From assembly GCA_026394695.1 (NCBI GenBank), contig JAPKXT010000186.1:1-34459 (forward strand): DNA of 34,459 bases. The letters run 5' to 3'. Positions 23,254 through 31,461 of this stretch are shown piece after piece. Both the position numbers and the translations under genes were made by a program. Numbering within the stretch: position 1 is the stretch's first letter; every line of letters begins with the position of its first letter. Source of the stretch: Methanoregula sp. (GTDB lineage Archaea > Halobacteriota > Methanomicrobia > Methanomicrobiales > Methanospirillaceae). The notes below the pieces were generated by a model that had not been told where the DNA came from, made no database searches, and saw nothing but the letters and a program-made list of their open reading frames with translations.

Positions 23254-24831
23254 ATGGATGAGGCGCTTGCATTTCGGGAGATGATCTCCCGCATCCTCAC
23301 CCTCAAGCCCGGTGACGAAGCGATCGTTGCGGTAAAGATCGATACCTGCCGGAAGTACAGGCTGCCTGCAGTTCCTAAAAACTCCGCAATTCTTGCAGTT
23401 GCCCGACCGGAGGATCGGGAAATCCTCCGGAAGATCCTGCTTGTGAAGCCCACCCGGACTTTATCGGGAGTAGCTCCTGTTGCGGTAATGACCTCTCCGG
23501 CACCGTGCCCGCATGGTAAATGCCTGCCCTGCCCGGGAGGACCCGACCACCAGTACAAATCCCCCCAGAGCTACACGGGTGAAGAGCCGGCCGCACTGCG
23601 TGCCCGGGAGCATAACTACGACCCATTTGCCCAGGTGCATGCCCGGCTCGGGCAATTCGAGTTGCTCGGTCATCGCGTGGATAAGGTGGAGTTGATCGTG
23701 ATGGGCGGGACGATGACAGCACGAACACCGGAATACCAGGAGCAGTTTGTGTCACGGTGCATTGAAGCGATGAACACCTACCCGGGCGGGGCAGCAGCAG
23801 CTGAGGTACAGGATGTGGCAACCGTGGAAACCGAAAACGAAAATTCCGCAATCCGCTGCGTTGCGATCACATTCGAAACCCGCCCGGACTGGTGCAGGAA
23901 AGAGCATATTGACCGGATGCTGCGCCTTGGTGTGACCAAAGTAGAACTTGGCGTTCAGCACGTTGATGATGCAATTCTCTCATACAACCGTCGTGGGTGT
24001 ACTGTAGCAGATACCGTTGCAGCAAACACTCTCCTCCGTGATGCCGGTATGAAAGTGGGTTTCCATATGATGCCCAATCTTCCCGGTTCGACCATTGATA
24101 TGGATAAAAAAATGTTTGAGACGATCTTTTCTGACCCCGGTTTTATGCCGGACTTCCTGAAAATCTATCCTACTCTTGTCACCCCGGGTTCTGAGATCGA
24201 AGAACTCTGGGGGCGGGGTGCTTACTCGCCATACTGCGAGGAGGAGATGATCGATCTCGTTGCGTATGCCAAGTCCCTCATACCTGAGTATACCCGGCTC
24301 CAGCGGATCCAGCGTGACATACCGGCAAAACTGATCGTCGCCGGTTCCCGGCACTCAAATTTCCGGCAGCTTGCCCAGAACCGGCTAAAGACTACCGGAA
24401 GGCGCTGTCGCTGTATACGATGCCGGGAGATTGGAAGACTTCCCTCGCTTGCAGAATCAGAAATCCGGGTATTGAAATATTCATGCTGCGGCGGACTTGA
24501 GCACTTCATTTCCGCTGTGTCTGACGATTCATTAATCGGGTTTACCCGGCTCCGGTTCCCGTCACGCGTCTGCTATACCGAGCTTGAGAATGCTGCAGTC
24601 ATGCGTGAGCTCCATGTGTACGGAAGTCTTGTCCCGGTTGGGAAATATGCTGAGTCCGATGAATGGCAGCATAGGAATTACGGAAAAGTACTGATTGCCC
24701 GTGCAGAAGAGATCACGTCGGATGCAGGGTTCTACCGCTTGGCGATCATGAGTGGGGTTGGTGTGCGCCCTTATTACCAGAGACAGGGCTATGAACGAAA
24801 AGGACCCTATATGATTAAGGAGCTGCGATGA
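23254..24831 (+). CDS. elp3: Elp3: radical SAM / acetyltransferase tRNA uridine-34 modification enzyme
   Basis: The 525-residue enzyme starts the carboxymethyl modification of wobble uridine-34 in tRNA using acetyl-CoA and S-adenosylmethionine. The radical SAM cluster site is Cys85, Cys90, Cys93 in CPHGKCLPC, followed by GGPDHQYKSPQSY. The radical SAM core (about 70-350) contains MGGTMTARTPEYQ and ETRPDWC. The C-terminal GNAT domain (about 375-520) includes RELHVYGSLVPVG and the Q-R-Q-G-Y-E-R-K-G acetyl-CoA loop. Archaea carry Elp3 without the other Elongator subunits. The gene shares its stop codon overlap (ATGA) with priS, so translation of replication primase is coupled to this modification gene. 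Confidence 0.95.
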   Translation: MDEALAFREMISRILTLKPGDEAIVAVKIDTCRKYRLPAVPKNSAILAVARPEDREILRKILLVKPTRTLSGVAPVAVMTSPAPCPHGKCLPCPGGPDHQYKSPQSYTGEEPAALRAREHNYDPFAQVHARLGQFELLGHRVDKVELIVMGGTMTARTPEYQEQFVSRCIEAMNTYPGGAAAAEVQDVATVETENENSAIRCVAITFETRPDWCRKEHIDRMLRLGVTKVELGVQHVDDAILSYNRRGCTVADTVAANTLLRDAGMKVGFHMMPNLPGSTIDMDKKMFETIFSDPGFMPDFLKIYPTLVTPGSEIEELWGRGAYSPYCEEEMIDLVAYAKSLIPEYTRLQRIQRDIPAKLIVAGSRHSNFRQLAQNRLKTTGRRCRCIRCREIGRLPSLAESEIRVLKYSCCGGLEHFISAVSDDSLIGFTRLRFPSRVCYTELENAAVMRELHVYGSLVPVGKYAESDEWQHRNYGKVLIARAEEITSDAGFYRLAIMSGVGVRPYYQRQGYERKGPYMIKELR

Positions 24832-25958
24832 ACCCGGCGACGACCGAATTTCTCCGACAACGGTTCAGCGATTATTACAAAAAAACTGTTCTTGTCTCGC
24901 CATCATCCCTGGAACAGCGGGAGTGGGGTTTTGTCCTTTTCAATCCCAATTCATCTGCCATGCGGATGCGACGGCATGTCGGTTTTTCAGGACGGGAAGA
25001 GCTATTCCAGTACATCAAAAATCTCGTGCCTCAGCATACGTACTACTCGACTGCATACTACGAGAAACCGGATGCCGGGACCATGGCGGATAAAGGCTGG
25101 TGTGGGGCAGATCTGGTATTCGATCTTGATGCCGACCACATCGTGCGTGGTCCCTACGAGCAGATGCTGGCACGGGTAAAGGAGGAAACTGAGAAGCTCA
25201 TCTCAATGCTCACCGTTGAGTTTGGAATGGATCCAAAGACCATCGAACTCGTCTTTTCCGGTGGCCGCGGGTATCATGTTCATGTCAAAGATATCCTGTT
25301 CCGCGGGTGGGGAAGCCCCGAACGCCGGGAACTGATTGACTACGTCTGCGGGATCGGGATCGACCCTTCTGTGATGCTCTCTATTAAAAAACCTGCATCT
25401 CCCGGCTGGCCGGTGCGATACCGTGAAACACTCCTTGAATATCTCCGCTGGATGGGAACCCTGACCGAAGAGGAAGCAATGGCGCACCTGACCGCAATCG
25501 AGGGTATCGGCAAGGACTCGGCAACAGTTCTTCTGAAAAAACGAGAGGAGATTATTGCCGAAATTGAACGCCATCCTACAAGCATGATCTTAAAAAACCG
25601 TGCACTCCAGGCGATCCTTTCCAGGCAGGAAGGAGAATTTAAAAAACGACTTCTTTCCCGTGCAGCTCTAGCGGATGAGCCGGTTACCACCGATACAAAA
25701 CGGCTGATACGTATGCCGACATCGTTGCATGGCGGGAGCGGGATGCGCGTGCAACCTCTTGAAGTCCGGGATCTCCACGATTTTGAACCGCTTGTGGATG
25801 CAGTGGTCTTTTCAATGCGGGATGTCAGGGTCGACCTTTTCCATCCTGTTACGATCCCGATGCTCGGAAGTACTTATGAACTCCAAAAAGGCATCACTAA
25901 AGTACCGGAAGCGGTGGCTGTTTTCCTTTGCTGCCGTGGCATGGCGGAAATTACCTGA
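24828..25958 (+). CDS. priS: DNA primase small (catalytic) subunit PriS
   Basis: It synthesises RNA or DNA primers as the catalytic half of the archaeal primase, with PriL, which is not in this window. The catalytic aspartates sit in VFDLD (Asp99 and Asp101), and SGGRGYHVHV (about 144-153) binds the nucleotide. A basic C-terminal region (MPTSLHGGSGMRVQPLEV) is also typical. The 376-residue length is normal. It overlaps elp3 by 4 nt and is followed by a GINS gene 11 nt later, placing two replication-fork proteins in one transcript with ribosomal genes. Confidence 0.95.
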   Translation: MNPATTEFLRQRFSDYYKKTVLVSPSSLEQREWGFVLFNPNSSAMRMRRHVGFSGREELFQYIKNLVPQHTYYSTAYYEKPDAGTMADKGWCGADLVFDLDADHIVRGPYEQMLARVKEETEKLISMLTVEFGMDPKTIELVFSGGRGYHVHVKDILFRGWGSPERRELIDYVCGIGIDPSVMLSIKKPASPGWPVRYRETLLEYLRWMGTLTEEEAMAHLTAIEGIGKDSATVLLKKREEIIAEIERHPTSMILKNRALQAILSRQEGEFKKRLLSRAALADEPVTTDTKRLIRMPTSLHGGSGMRVQPLEVRDLHDFEPLVDAVVFSMRDVRVDLFHPVTIPMLGSTYELQKGITKVPEAVAVFLCCRGMAEIT

Positions 25959-25969
25959 GGGTAAAGATA

Positions 25970-26644
25970 ATGGGGTCAATGGGGCTTGACGATTTGCGCA
26001 GCATCCTGCTGTCCGAACGGGAGACGGGGCGGCTCATAGCGGTCGCACCCGATCTCTTCGATCGCGGGCATGAGGAACTCGCATCTCTTATCAGCAAAGT
26101 GTACGCCTTTGAAGACCCGCTTTCTGATGAGGCTCGTTCCTTTATTGAAGAAACACTCTCGATTAAAGAGACACTCCGGGAGCTTTTTGCGATACGGTCC
26201 CGCAAGATTGTCGCGCTTACCATCATGCATGCAGAAGGTAATTATTACGACCGTGAAGAAGTCAAGCGGATGATCCCTGTTGAAAAAGAGATGTTTGAAA
26301 CGGTCACTGCCAGTATTGAACAGTGCAAGGGCATCCTGCTCCATAATGTTCCGCATCATGCAAAAAGCACAGGAACTGCAGGTACGGATACCAGCATAAA
26401 ACCCGAGTTTGAACAAGATGAAGACATGAGTGCTGAGAATGGGCTTTTTGAACCCCCACACGCAAATGCACCTCTTTTGCCTTCCAGTGTACTCGTGCGG
26501 GTTCTTGAGGACATGGAATCCTTTATGGGAATTGATGGGAGGATTTATACCCTCTCAAAGGGAGATATAGTAACGCTTCCTGAGCGGAATGCTGCGGTCT
26601 TAAGTGAACGCAACATAGTCTTAAATATGAATCTTTGTAAATAA
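25970..26644 (+). CDS. GINS complex subunit (Gins51 type)
   Basis: GINS links the MCM helicase with primase and polymerase at the replication fork. This 224-residue protein has the Gins51 order: an N-terminal helical A domain (about 1-110: LDDLRSILLSERETGRLIAVAPDLFD and ELFAIRSRKIVALTIMHAEG), a low-complexity acidic linker (about 125-160) and a C-terminal beta-strand B domain (SVLVRVLEDMESFMGIDGRIYTLSKGDIVTLPE). The start at 25970 has GAGG upstream; the frame is open to 25928 within priS. Location between priS and L44e is a conserved archaeal arrangement. Confidence 0.9.
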   Translation: MGSMGLDDLRSILLSERETGRLIAVAPDLFDRGHEELASLISKVYAFEDPLSDEARSFIEETLSIKETLRELFAIRSRKIVALTIMHAEGNYYDREEVKRMIPVEKEMFETVTASIEQCKGILLHNVPHHAKSTGTAGTDTSIKPEFEQDEDMSAENGLFEPPHANAPLLPSSVLVRVLEDMESFMGIDGRIYTLSKGDIVTLPERNAAVLSERNIVLNMNLCK

Positions 26645-26682
26645 TATTGGTATTCTATATCCAAATTATCGGTGAAAATTTT

Positions 26683-26961
26683 ATGAAAATGCCAGCAAAA
26701 TTTAACACCTATTGTCCTCACTGCAGGAATCACCAGATGCACGAGGTCGAGAAGGTAAAGAAAGGCAAGACAACCGGCCTCCACTGGATTGACCGCCAGA
26801 AGGCTCGCAGAGGAAAAGTTGGCAATATGGGAAAATTCTCAAAAGTGCCCGGAGGCGACAAGCCAACGAAAAAGATTAACGTGCGGTACCGCTGTGTAAC
26901 CTGCGGTAAGGCACACCTGCGTAAGGGCTACCGGGTCGCAAAGTTTGAACTGACGGAGTGA
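26683..26961 (+). CDS. rpl44e: 50S ribosomal protein L44e
   Basis: This 92-residue zinc-binding large-subunit protein shows CPHC (CPHCRNHQMHEVEKVKKGKTT) and CVTC (CVTCGKAHLRKGYRVAKFEL), giving the four zinc cysteines, and a central basic stretch (DRQKARRGKVGNMG). The ATG at 26683 is favoured by GGTGA 7 nt before it; the in-frame start at 26647 would extend it without conserved sequence. Its product lies near the tRNA exit site of the ribosome. S27e follows after 7 nt. Confidence 0.95.
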   Translation: MKMPAKFNTYCPHCRNHQMHEVEKVKKGKTTGLHWIDRQKARRGKVGNMGKFSKVPGGDKPTKKINVRYRCVTCGKAHLRKGYRVAKFELTE

Positions 26962-26968
26962 GCGCATT

Positions 26969-27157
26969 ATGGTACGCGAGATTCGGGAAAACCGGATTAA
27001 ATTTTTTAAAGTAAAGTGTCCTGACTGTGAGAACGAACAGACGGTATTTGAAAAGGCAAGTACAGTCGTGAAGTGTGTCGTATGCGGGCACGACCTTGCT
27101 CTCCCCACTGGCGGAAAAGCAAGCATCAAGGCTGAGATCATCTCAGAGCTTAAGTGA
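26969..27157 (+). CDS. rps27e: 30S ribosomal protein S27e
   Basis: This 62-residue small-subunit zinc protein has the four-cysteine pattern CPDC...CVVCGHDLALPTGGKA typical of S27e. The N-terminal MVREIRENRIKFFKVKCPDC is family-like. It is the second of two zinc ribosomal genes and overlaps the aIF2-alpha start (GTG) by 4 nt, so those two are coupled. Confidence 0.95.
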   Translation: MVREIRENRIKFFKVKCPDCENEQTVFEKASTVVKCVVCGHDLALPTGGKASIKAEIISELK

Positions 27158-27957
27158 TTCTTCCCATGCTGGACCGAGAGTGGCCACAGGAATCAGAACT
27201 GGTTGTCTGTACCGTACAAAATGTCAAGGACTTCGTAGCGTTTGTATCGCTGGATGAGTATGGTGGCCGCCAGGGGCTTATTCCCATCTCTGAAATTGCA
27301 ACGGGCTGGATCAAGTATATCCGTGATCATATCCGTGAAGGGCAGAAGATTGTCTGCAAGGTTCTCAACGTCGATCGGAACCGTGGGCACATAGATCTCT
27401 CCTTAAAAGACGTTAACGAACACCAGCGCCGTGAAAAGATCCGTGAGTGGAAGAACGAATCAAAGGCCCAGAAGTGGCTTGGTTTTGTTGCCGAACAAAC
27501 CGGTGAATCACCGACCGCCCTCGAGGATCTGATTTATAATAAATACGGGGCTTTCTATCCGGTATTTGAAGACCTTGTTACCGATAGCGAGACAACCCTT
27601 AAAAAACTTGATCTCTCCCGAAAGGTTGCAGACTCGCTCCTTCATGCGGCACAGGAGAACGTGAAAGTTCCCAAAGTTGAAGTGACCGGGCACCTGCACC
27701 TTACTTCTGTGCAGCCTGATGGAATTACGGTTATTAAAAATGCCCTCAGGGAGGCAAATAAATCCAAGACTGCCGGTGCCGAGATCGAACTTCTCTATCT
27801 TGGTGCCCCCAACTACAGAATTAAAGTGACCGCCCCTGATTACAAAAAAGCGGAAAAAGCCATTGAGAAAGCGGCTAACGCGGCTATCATTGTCGTGGAA
27901 AAGTCAGGTGGCGAGGGTAAACTCATCAAGAAACCGAAGTCCGGGAAGAGTCAATGA
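27154..27957 (+). CDS. Translation initiation factor aIF2 subunit alpha
   Basis: This is the alpha subunit of the heterotrimeric factor that carries initiator Met-tRNA to the 30S subunit. The 267 residues show an S1-type OB domain (about 10-90: VCTVQNVKDFVAFVSLDEYGGRQGLIPISEI, VDRNRGHIDLSLKDV), a helical domain (about 90-175) and a C-terminal alpha/beta domain ending in a lysine-rich tail. The GTG at 27154 overlaps the S27e stop; an ATG at 27166 would drop four residues and is also plausible. It overlaps nop10 by 4 nt. Confidence 0.95.
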   Translation: MILPMLDREWPQESELVVCTVQNVKDFVAFVSLDEYGGRQGLIPISEIATGWIKYIRDHIREGQKIVCKVLNVDRNRGHIDLSLKDVNEHQRREKIREWKNESKAQKWLGFVAEQTGESPTALEDLIYNKYGAFYPVFEDLVTDSETTLKKLDLSRKVADSLLHAAQENVKVPKVEVTGHLHLTSVQPDGITVIKNALREANKSKTAGAEIELLYLGAPNYRIKVTAPDYKKAEKAIEKAANAAIIVVEKSGGEGKLIKKPKSGKSQ

Positions 27958-28109
27958 GCGGGCGCATCCATTACTGCACAACAGATCTTACTTATACTCT
28001 TTCTACAACATGCCCGGTATGTGGCAAGCCGACTGCTATTGCCCATCCTGCACGTTTTTCCATTGAGGATCGGTACGGGAAATACCGGAGGATGGTAAAA
28101 AATGATTGA
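27954..28109 (+). CDS. nop10: H/ACA ribonucleoprotein Nop10
   Basis: The 51-residue protein is read directly from the sequence: MSGRIHYCTTDLTYTLSTTC and onward, with Cys8, Cys20 and the C-x-x-C of CPVCGK, followed by the HPARFSIEDRYGKYRR helix conserved in Nop10. It is a core part of the H/ACA complex with Cbf5, Gar1 and L7Ae, which makes pseudouridine in rRNA. It overlaps aIF2-alpha by 4 nt and the PAC2 gene by 8 nt. It is a standard member of this archaeal gene run. Confidence 0.93.
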   Translation: MSGRIHYCTTDLTYTLSTTCPVCGKPTAIAHPARFSIEDRYGKYRRMVKND

Positions 28110-28860
28110 GGAGATCTCTATCCGTTTTCTCGAAAGTGTCAGGGAAAGGAAACCTGTCGATCCTATCCTGATTGAAGGACTCCCCGGGATCGGACAGGTT
28201 GGCAAGCTCGTGGCCGAGTACATGATCCACATGCTGGGTGCAAAAAAGATTGGGGAGATCCATTCCATCTATTTCCCCCCCCAGGTAATTCTTGAAGAGA
28301 ATGGCCTTGCCCGGCTGGCTCGAAATGAACTGTATCTTTACCAGGCTGAGGGCAAAGATCTTATCTTTCTCGTTGGCGATCACCAGAGCACCTCAAACGA
28401 AGGGCATTACCTCCTTGCCGATCAGTACTGCGCGATCGCTGAAGAACTAAAAGTTCAGCGCATTTACACGCTGGGCGGATTCGGTGTCGGGCACCTGGTA
28501 AATGAGCCACGGGTGCTTGGAGCGGTGAACCGCGTGGAACTCCGTCCGGAGATTGAATCTGCCGGAGTTACATTCAACCGCGACGAACCCGGTGGAGGGA
28601 TCATCGGGGCTGCCGGGCTTATGCTTGGGCTTTCTGCAGCGCGTGGGATCGATGCTGTTTGCCTGATGGGTGAGACGAGTGGTTACCTTGTCGACCCGAT
28701 GAGTGCGGCGAACGTGCTCGATAAATTATCAAAACTGATCCATGTGCCGGTCGATCCAACTAAACTTAACGACCGTGCTTCCGAGATGGAAAAGGTTATC
28801 GAAGGATTAGTCGAGGGCAATAAGATGCAAAAGGACGAAGAACTGAGCTACATCGGGTAA
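28102..28860 (+). CDS. PAC2 family protein (proteasome assembly chaperone type)
   Basis: This 252-residue protein of the PAC2 fold is related to eukaryotic 20S proteasome assembly chaperones. Typical segments are PVDPILIEGLPGIGQVGKLVAEYMI, the strand LIFLVGDHQ, IYTLGGFGVGHLVNEPRVLGAVN and GGGIIGAAGLMLGLSAARGIDAVCLMGETSGY. The glycine-rich loops could bind a nucleotide or peptide, but the archaeal partner is not established. The end of the chain, after VDPTKLNDRASEMEKVI, is a charged helix. It overlaps nop10 by 8 nt and ends with a T8 run at 28879-28886, closing the operon. Confidence 0.88.
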   Translation: MIEEISIRFLESVRERKPVDPILIEGLPGIGQVGKLVAEYMIHMLGAKKIGEIHSIYFPPQVILEENGLARLARNELYLYQAEGKDLIFLVGDHQSTSNEGHYLLADQYCAIAEELKVQRIYTLGGFGVGHLVNEPRVLGAVNRVELRPEIESAGVTFNRDEPGGGIIGAAGLMLGLSAARGIDAVCLMGETSGYLVDPMSAANVLDKLSKLIHVPVDPTKLNDRASEMEKVIEGLVEGNKMQKDEELSYIG

Positions 28861-28878
28861 GTGATTTTTCCCGTACAC

Positions 28879-28886
28879 TTTTTTTT
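28879..28886 (+). terminator. T8 terminator after the PAC2 gene
   Basis: Eight thymines 19 nt beyond the stop, at the end of the long replication/translation run. The remaining gap to ruvC (to 29124) shows a TATA-like CCGTATATTAG near 29078-29088 and no gene. Confidence 0.55.
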
Positions 28887-29124
28887 ACTCTATTGAAATG
28901 GTTTTTTAATCCGTACTGAGGGACTATGTATCCCGTTGTTGCTGTGAACGCAGAAGTCGGTTGGCGAGATGAAGTAACAATTTTTTTAATTCCGTAGAAA
29001 AATTCCATTTTTGATAACCATGTTGCGGGGCTGTCAGTTCCGTGTTTCATTGGCACATTCATCCCGCTAACCATACCCCGTATATTAGTGGAGCGATATA
29101 TATCAAATCAGGAGCTTTAAAAAA

Positions 29125-29598
29125 ATGATTGTTATTGGGATCGACCCGGGACTTGCACGACTGGGATACGGGGTAATTGATGTTACCAGGGGGGAAATAC
29201 GTCCGGTTTGTTATGGATGTATCGAAACTTCAGGAAAGGATCTTCGCCCACCAGAGCGATTGTTGAAAATCTATGAAGCAGTAGAAACACTTTTTGAGAA
29301 ATACCAGCCTGCTCACATTTCCCTTGAAAAGTTATTTTTTTCAAAAAATATCTCATCGGCAATGGCAGTAAGTGAAGTACGCGGGGTCATCCTTCTTGCA
29401 GCAGAACAACGCAATATCCCAATCGCGGAATACACACCAAACCAGATCAAGCAGGGTATCACCGGATCAGGTCGTGCAGACAAACGCCAGATGCAGGAAA
29501 TGATAACACGATTGCTTCATCTGGATGAAATCCCCAGACCTGATGATGCTGCGGATGCACTTTCGATTGCCTTATGTCATATCCATATCATGAGATAG
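29125..29598 (+). CDS. ruvC: Holliday junction resolvase RuvC (bacterial type)
   Basis: This 157-residue homodimeric resolvase cuts four-way junctions. All four catalytic acidic residues are visible: Asp7 in GIDPG, Glu68 in SLEKLFF, and Asp141/Asp144 in DDAADALSI. Archaea normally use the unrelated Hjc instead, so this is a bacterial-origin gene in an archaeal genome. AGGAG at 29110-29114 serves as ribosome-binding site, and a TATA-like element lies near 29078-29088 (a second AT-rich element GCGATATATATC lies at 29093-29104). ruvA follows after 4 nt. Confidence 0.95.
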   Translation: MIVIGIDPGLARLGYGVIDVTRGEIRPVCYGCIETSGKDLRPPERLLKIYEAVETLFEKYQPAHISLEKLFFSKNISSAMAVSEVRGVILLAAEQRNIPIAEYTPNQIKQGITGSGRADKRQMQEMITRLLHLDEIPRPDDAADALSIALCHIHIMR

Positions 29599-29602
29599 TA
29601 CA

Positions 29603-30199
29603 ATGATCGCGCATCTCAATGGGGTACCAGTCCTGACCGGGGACAAGTGGGTGGTAATCGATGTTAACGGCATCGGATATCAGGTACAGGTAACCCAGCC
29701 GGCGCTCCAGCTGTTGATGCAAAATAAGGAACCTGTAAATCTTTTCACGCATATGGTGGTCCGTGAGGATGCAATCACCCTGTATGGTTTCATGCACCAG
29801 AGCGAACTGGAGATGTTCAGGATACTTATCAGCGTTTCCGGGATTGGCCCGCAGATTTCCATGAACCTTCTTTCCCAGGTCGGGATCGAGGATTTCGCCA
29901 TGGCAATCCTGAACGAGGATGAAAAAGCCCTGACAAGGATTTCCGGGATTGGCCCCAAGAGTGCGAAACGGTTAATACTCGAACTCAGGGACAAGATGAA
30001 GAAAGTCAGCGAGACGATAGTTTACGGTGAAACCGGCAGGAGCAGTCCCGCCATGCATGATGCAGTAAGTGCACTGATCTCGCTCGGGTTTACAGAAAAG
30101 GAATCAAGGGATGCTGTCAATGATGCAGCCCTCGCATTGAAATCCCCTACAGTGCAGGAACTCATTAAAGCCGCACTCTCGAGACTGAAGGAACGGTAA
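29603..30199 (+). CDS. ruvA: Holliday junction branch migration subunit RuvA
   Basis: This 198-residue DNA-binding subunit grips the junction for RuvB. It has the N-terminal OB domain (IAHLNGVPVLTGDKWVVIDVNGIGYQVQVT), tandem helix-hairpin-helix motifs (SGIGPQISMNLLSQ and ISGIGPKSAKRLILELRDK), an acidic stretch between them, and the flexible C-terminal domain III (HDAVSALISLGFTEKESRDAV) that binds RuvB. Length is normal. Gaps of 4 nt to both neighbours mark a single operon. Confidence 0.95.
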   Translation: MIAHLNGVPVLTGDKWVVIDVNGIGYQVQVTQPALQLLMQNKEPVNLFTHMVVREDAITLYGFMHQSELEMFRILISVSGIGPQISMNLLSQVGIEDFAMAILNEDEKALTRISGIGPKSAKRLILELRDKMKKVSETIVYGETGRSSPAMHDAVSALISLGFTEKESRDAVNDAALALKSPTVQELIKAALSRLKER

Positions 30200-30203
30200 T
30201 GGT

Positions 30204-31205
30204 ATGACCGAGAGGATAATCTCCGCCAGGCCACTTTTGGAGGATGGAGATGATCTTACCATCAGGCCAGCCTGTCTGGATGAATTTGTTGGACAGGTCC
30301 AGGTAAAAGAGACGTTGAAGATCGCGATTGAGGCAGCAAAAAAACGTGGTGAACCCTTAGATCATATGCTGTTCTCCGGGCCACCGGGACTTGGCAAGAC
30401 TACGCTTGCGCATATCATCGGGCATGAGATGGGTGCTGATATCAGGGCTACGACCGGCCCGGTACTTGAAAAACCGGGAGATATTGCCGCACTCCTCACC
30501 CCGTTAAAACGGGGAGATATCCTGTTTATCGACGAAATCCACCGGATAAACCCGGTTGTTGAAGAAATGCTGTACCCTGCTATGGAGGATTTCTTTATCG
30601 ATGTGATGATCGGTGAAGGACCGAGTGCACGCTCGATAAAGCTGAACCTTGAACATTTCACGCTTATCGGGGCAACCACAAAACAAGGGCTTTTAGGTTC
30701 CCCGTTCCGGGACCGCTTCGGGATTTTATCACGGCTTGACCTGTATTCACCCGGTGAACTGGTAAAGATTGTGACACGGAGCGCCTCCATCCTGAAGATC
30801 CCGATAACAGTCGATGGTGCCGAGGAGATAGCAAAGAGGAGCCGGGGGACACCCCGGATTGTCAACCGGCTGCTGCGCAGAGTGAGGGATTTTGCTATTG
30901 TCAAAGGGGATGGCACCATCACGCGGGAAATAACCTCCACCGCGCTTGCCATGATGCAGATCGACGAACTTGGCCTGGATGAACTGGACCGGCGCATTCT
31001 TTCAATCATTGCCAGGGATTTTGACGGAGGTCCGGTCGGTGTGAAGACCATTGCGATATCCGTGGGAGAAGAGGTCCGGACCATCGAAGATGTATATGAA
31101 CCATACCTGATCCAGGTCGGTTTTATCAAACGCACTCCGCAGGGAAGGGAGGTCACACCAGCTGCAAAAAAGCATCTCAATAATCCGCAAAAGACCTTGG
31201 TTTAA
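30204..31205 (+). CDS. ruvB: Holliday junction branch migration ATPase RuvB
   Basis: This 333-residue AAA+ motor pulls DNA through the RuvA-bound junction. Walker A is GPPGLGKTT (59-67), Walker B is LFIDEIHR (Asp110, Glu111), sensor 1 lies in TLIGATT, and the arginine finger in GSPFRDRFG (about 165-173). The C-terminal winged helix (GGPVGVKTIAISVGEEVRTIEDVYEPYLIQVGFI) binds DNA. It is indistinguishable in layout from a bacterial RuvB and completes a full ruvC-A-B set in one operon. Confidence 0.96.
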   Translation: MTERIISARPLLEDGDDLTIRPACLDEFVGQVQVKETLKIAIEAAKKRGEPLDHMLFSGPPGLGKTTLAHIIGHEMGADIRATTGPVLEKPGDIAALLTPLKRGDILFIDEIHRINPVVEEMLYPAMEDFFIDVMIGEGPSARSIKLNLEHFTLIGATTKQGLLGSPFRDRFGILSRLDLYSPGELVKIVTRSASILKIPITVDGAEEIAKRSRGTPRIVNRLLRRVRDFAIVKGDGTITREITSTALAMMQIDELGLDELDRRILSIIARDFDGGPVGVKTIAISVGEEVRTIEDVYEPYLIQVGFIKRTPQGREVTPAAKKHLNNPQKTLV

Positions 31206-31461
31206 GCAGGGTGAGTTGGGAAATCACTGGCGCTGATTATCGCACTCCGCACACAATGTCCGCAATTTCAAATCCCGTCTCACTGACCTCCTCTGGCGAT
31301 ACTGCCAGGGGGTGGCTCAACCCCGAGATCATCTCTGATGTTCTCTATACAGTTACAAATGACGAACCGGGAAAGATCCTCCTTTCGAACCTGCCTCCCA
31401 TTGCAATGCTGGAGCAAGTGTTTCACTTTATATCCTGTCACGGGCAACCACATTGATAACA
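31206..31461. other. 256-bp gap between ruvB and the EndoQ-like gene
   Basis: It contains the CTTTATATCC TATA box at 31426-31435. An 81-codon plus-strand frame (31211-31456, GTG start, no ribosome-binding site) is the only notable reading frame. I leave it uncalled because its composition is not convincing and it stops just before the next gene. Confidence 0.35.
31426..31435 (+). promoter_or_regulatory. TATA box for the EndoQ-like gene
   Basis: CTTTATATCC is a good box A match 27-36 bp before the ATG at 31462, with no ribosome-binding site between, pointing to a leaderless transcript. Confidence 0.5.

Noticed and set aside
31211..31456. 81-residue protein between ruvB and the EndoQ-like gene
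   Set aside because: GTG start without ribosome-binding site, no domain, and it overlaps the TATA box of the next gene. It would need conservation in relatives to be credible.
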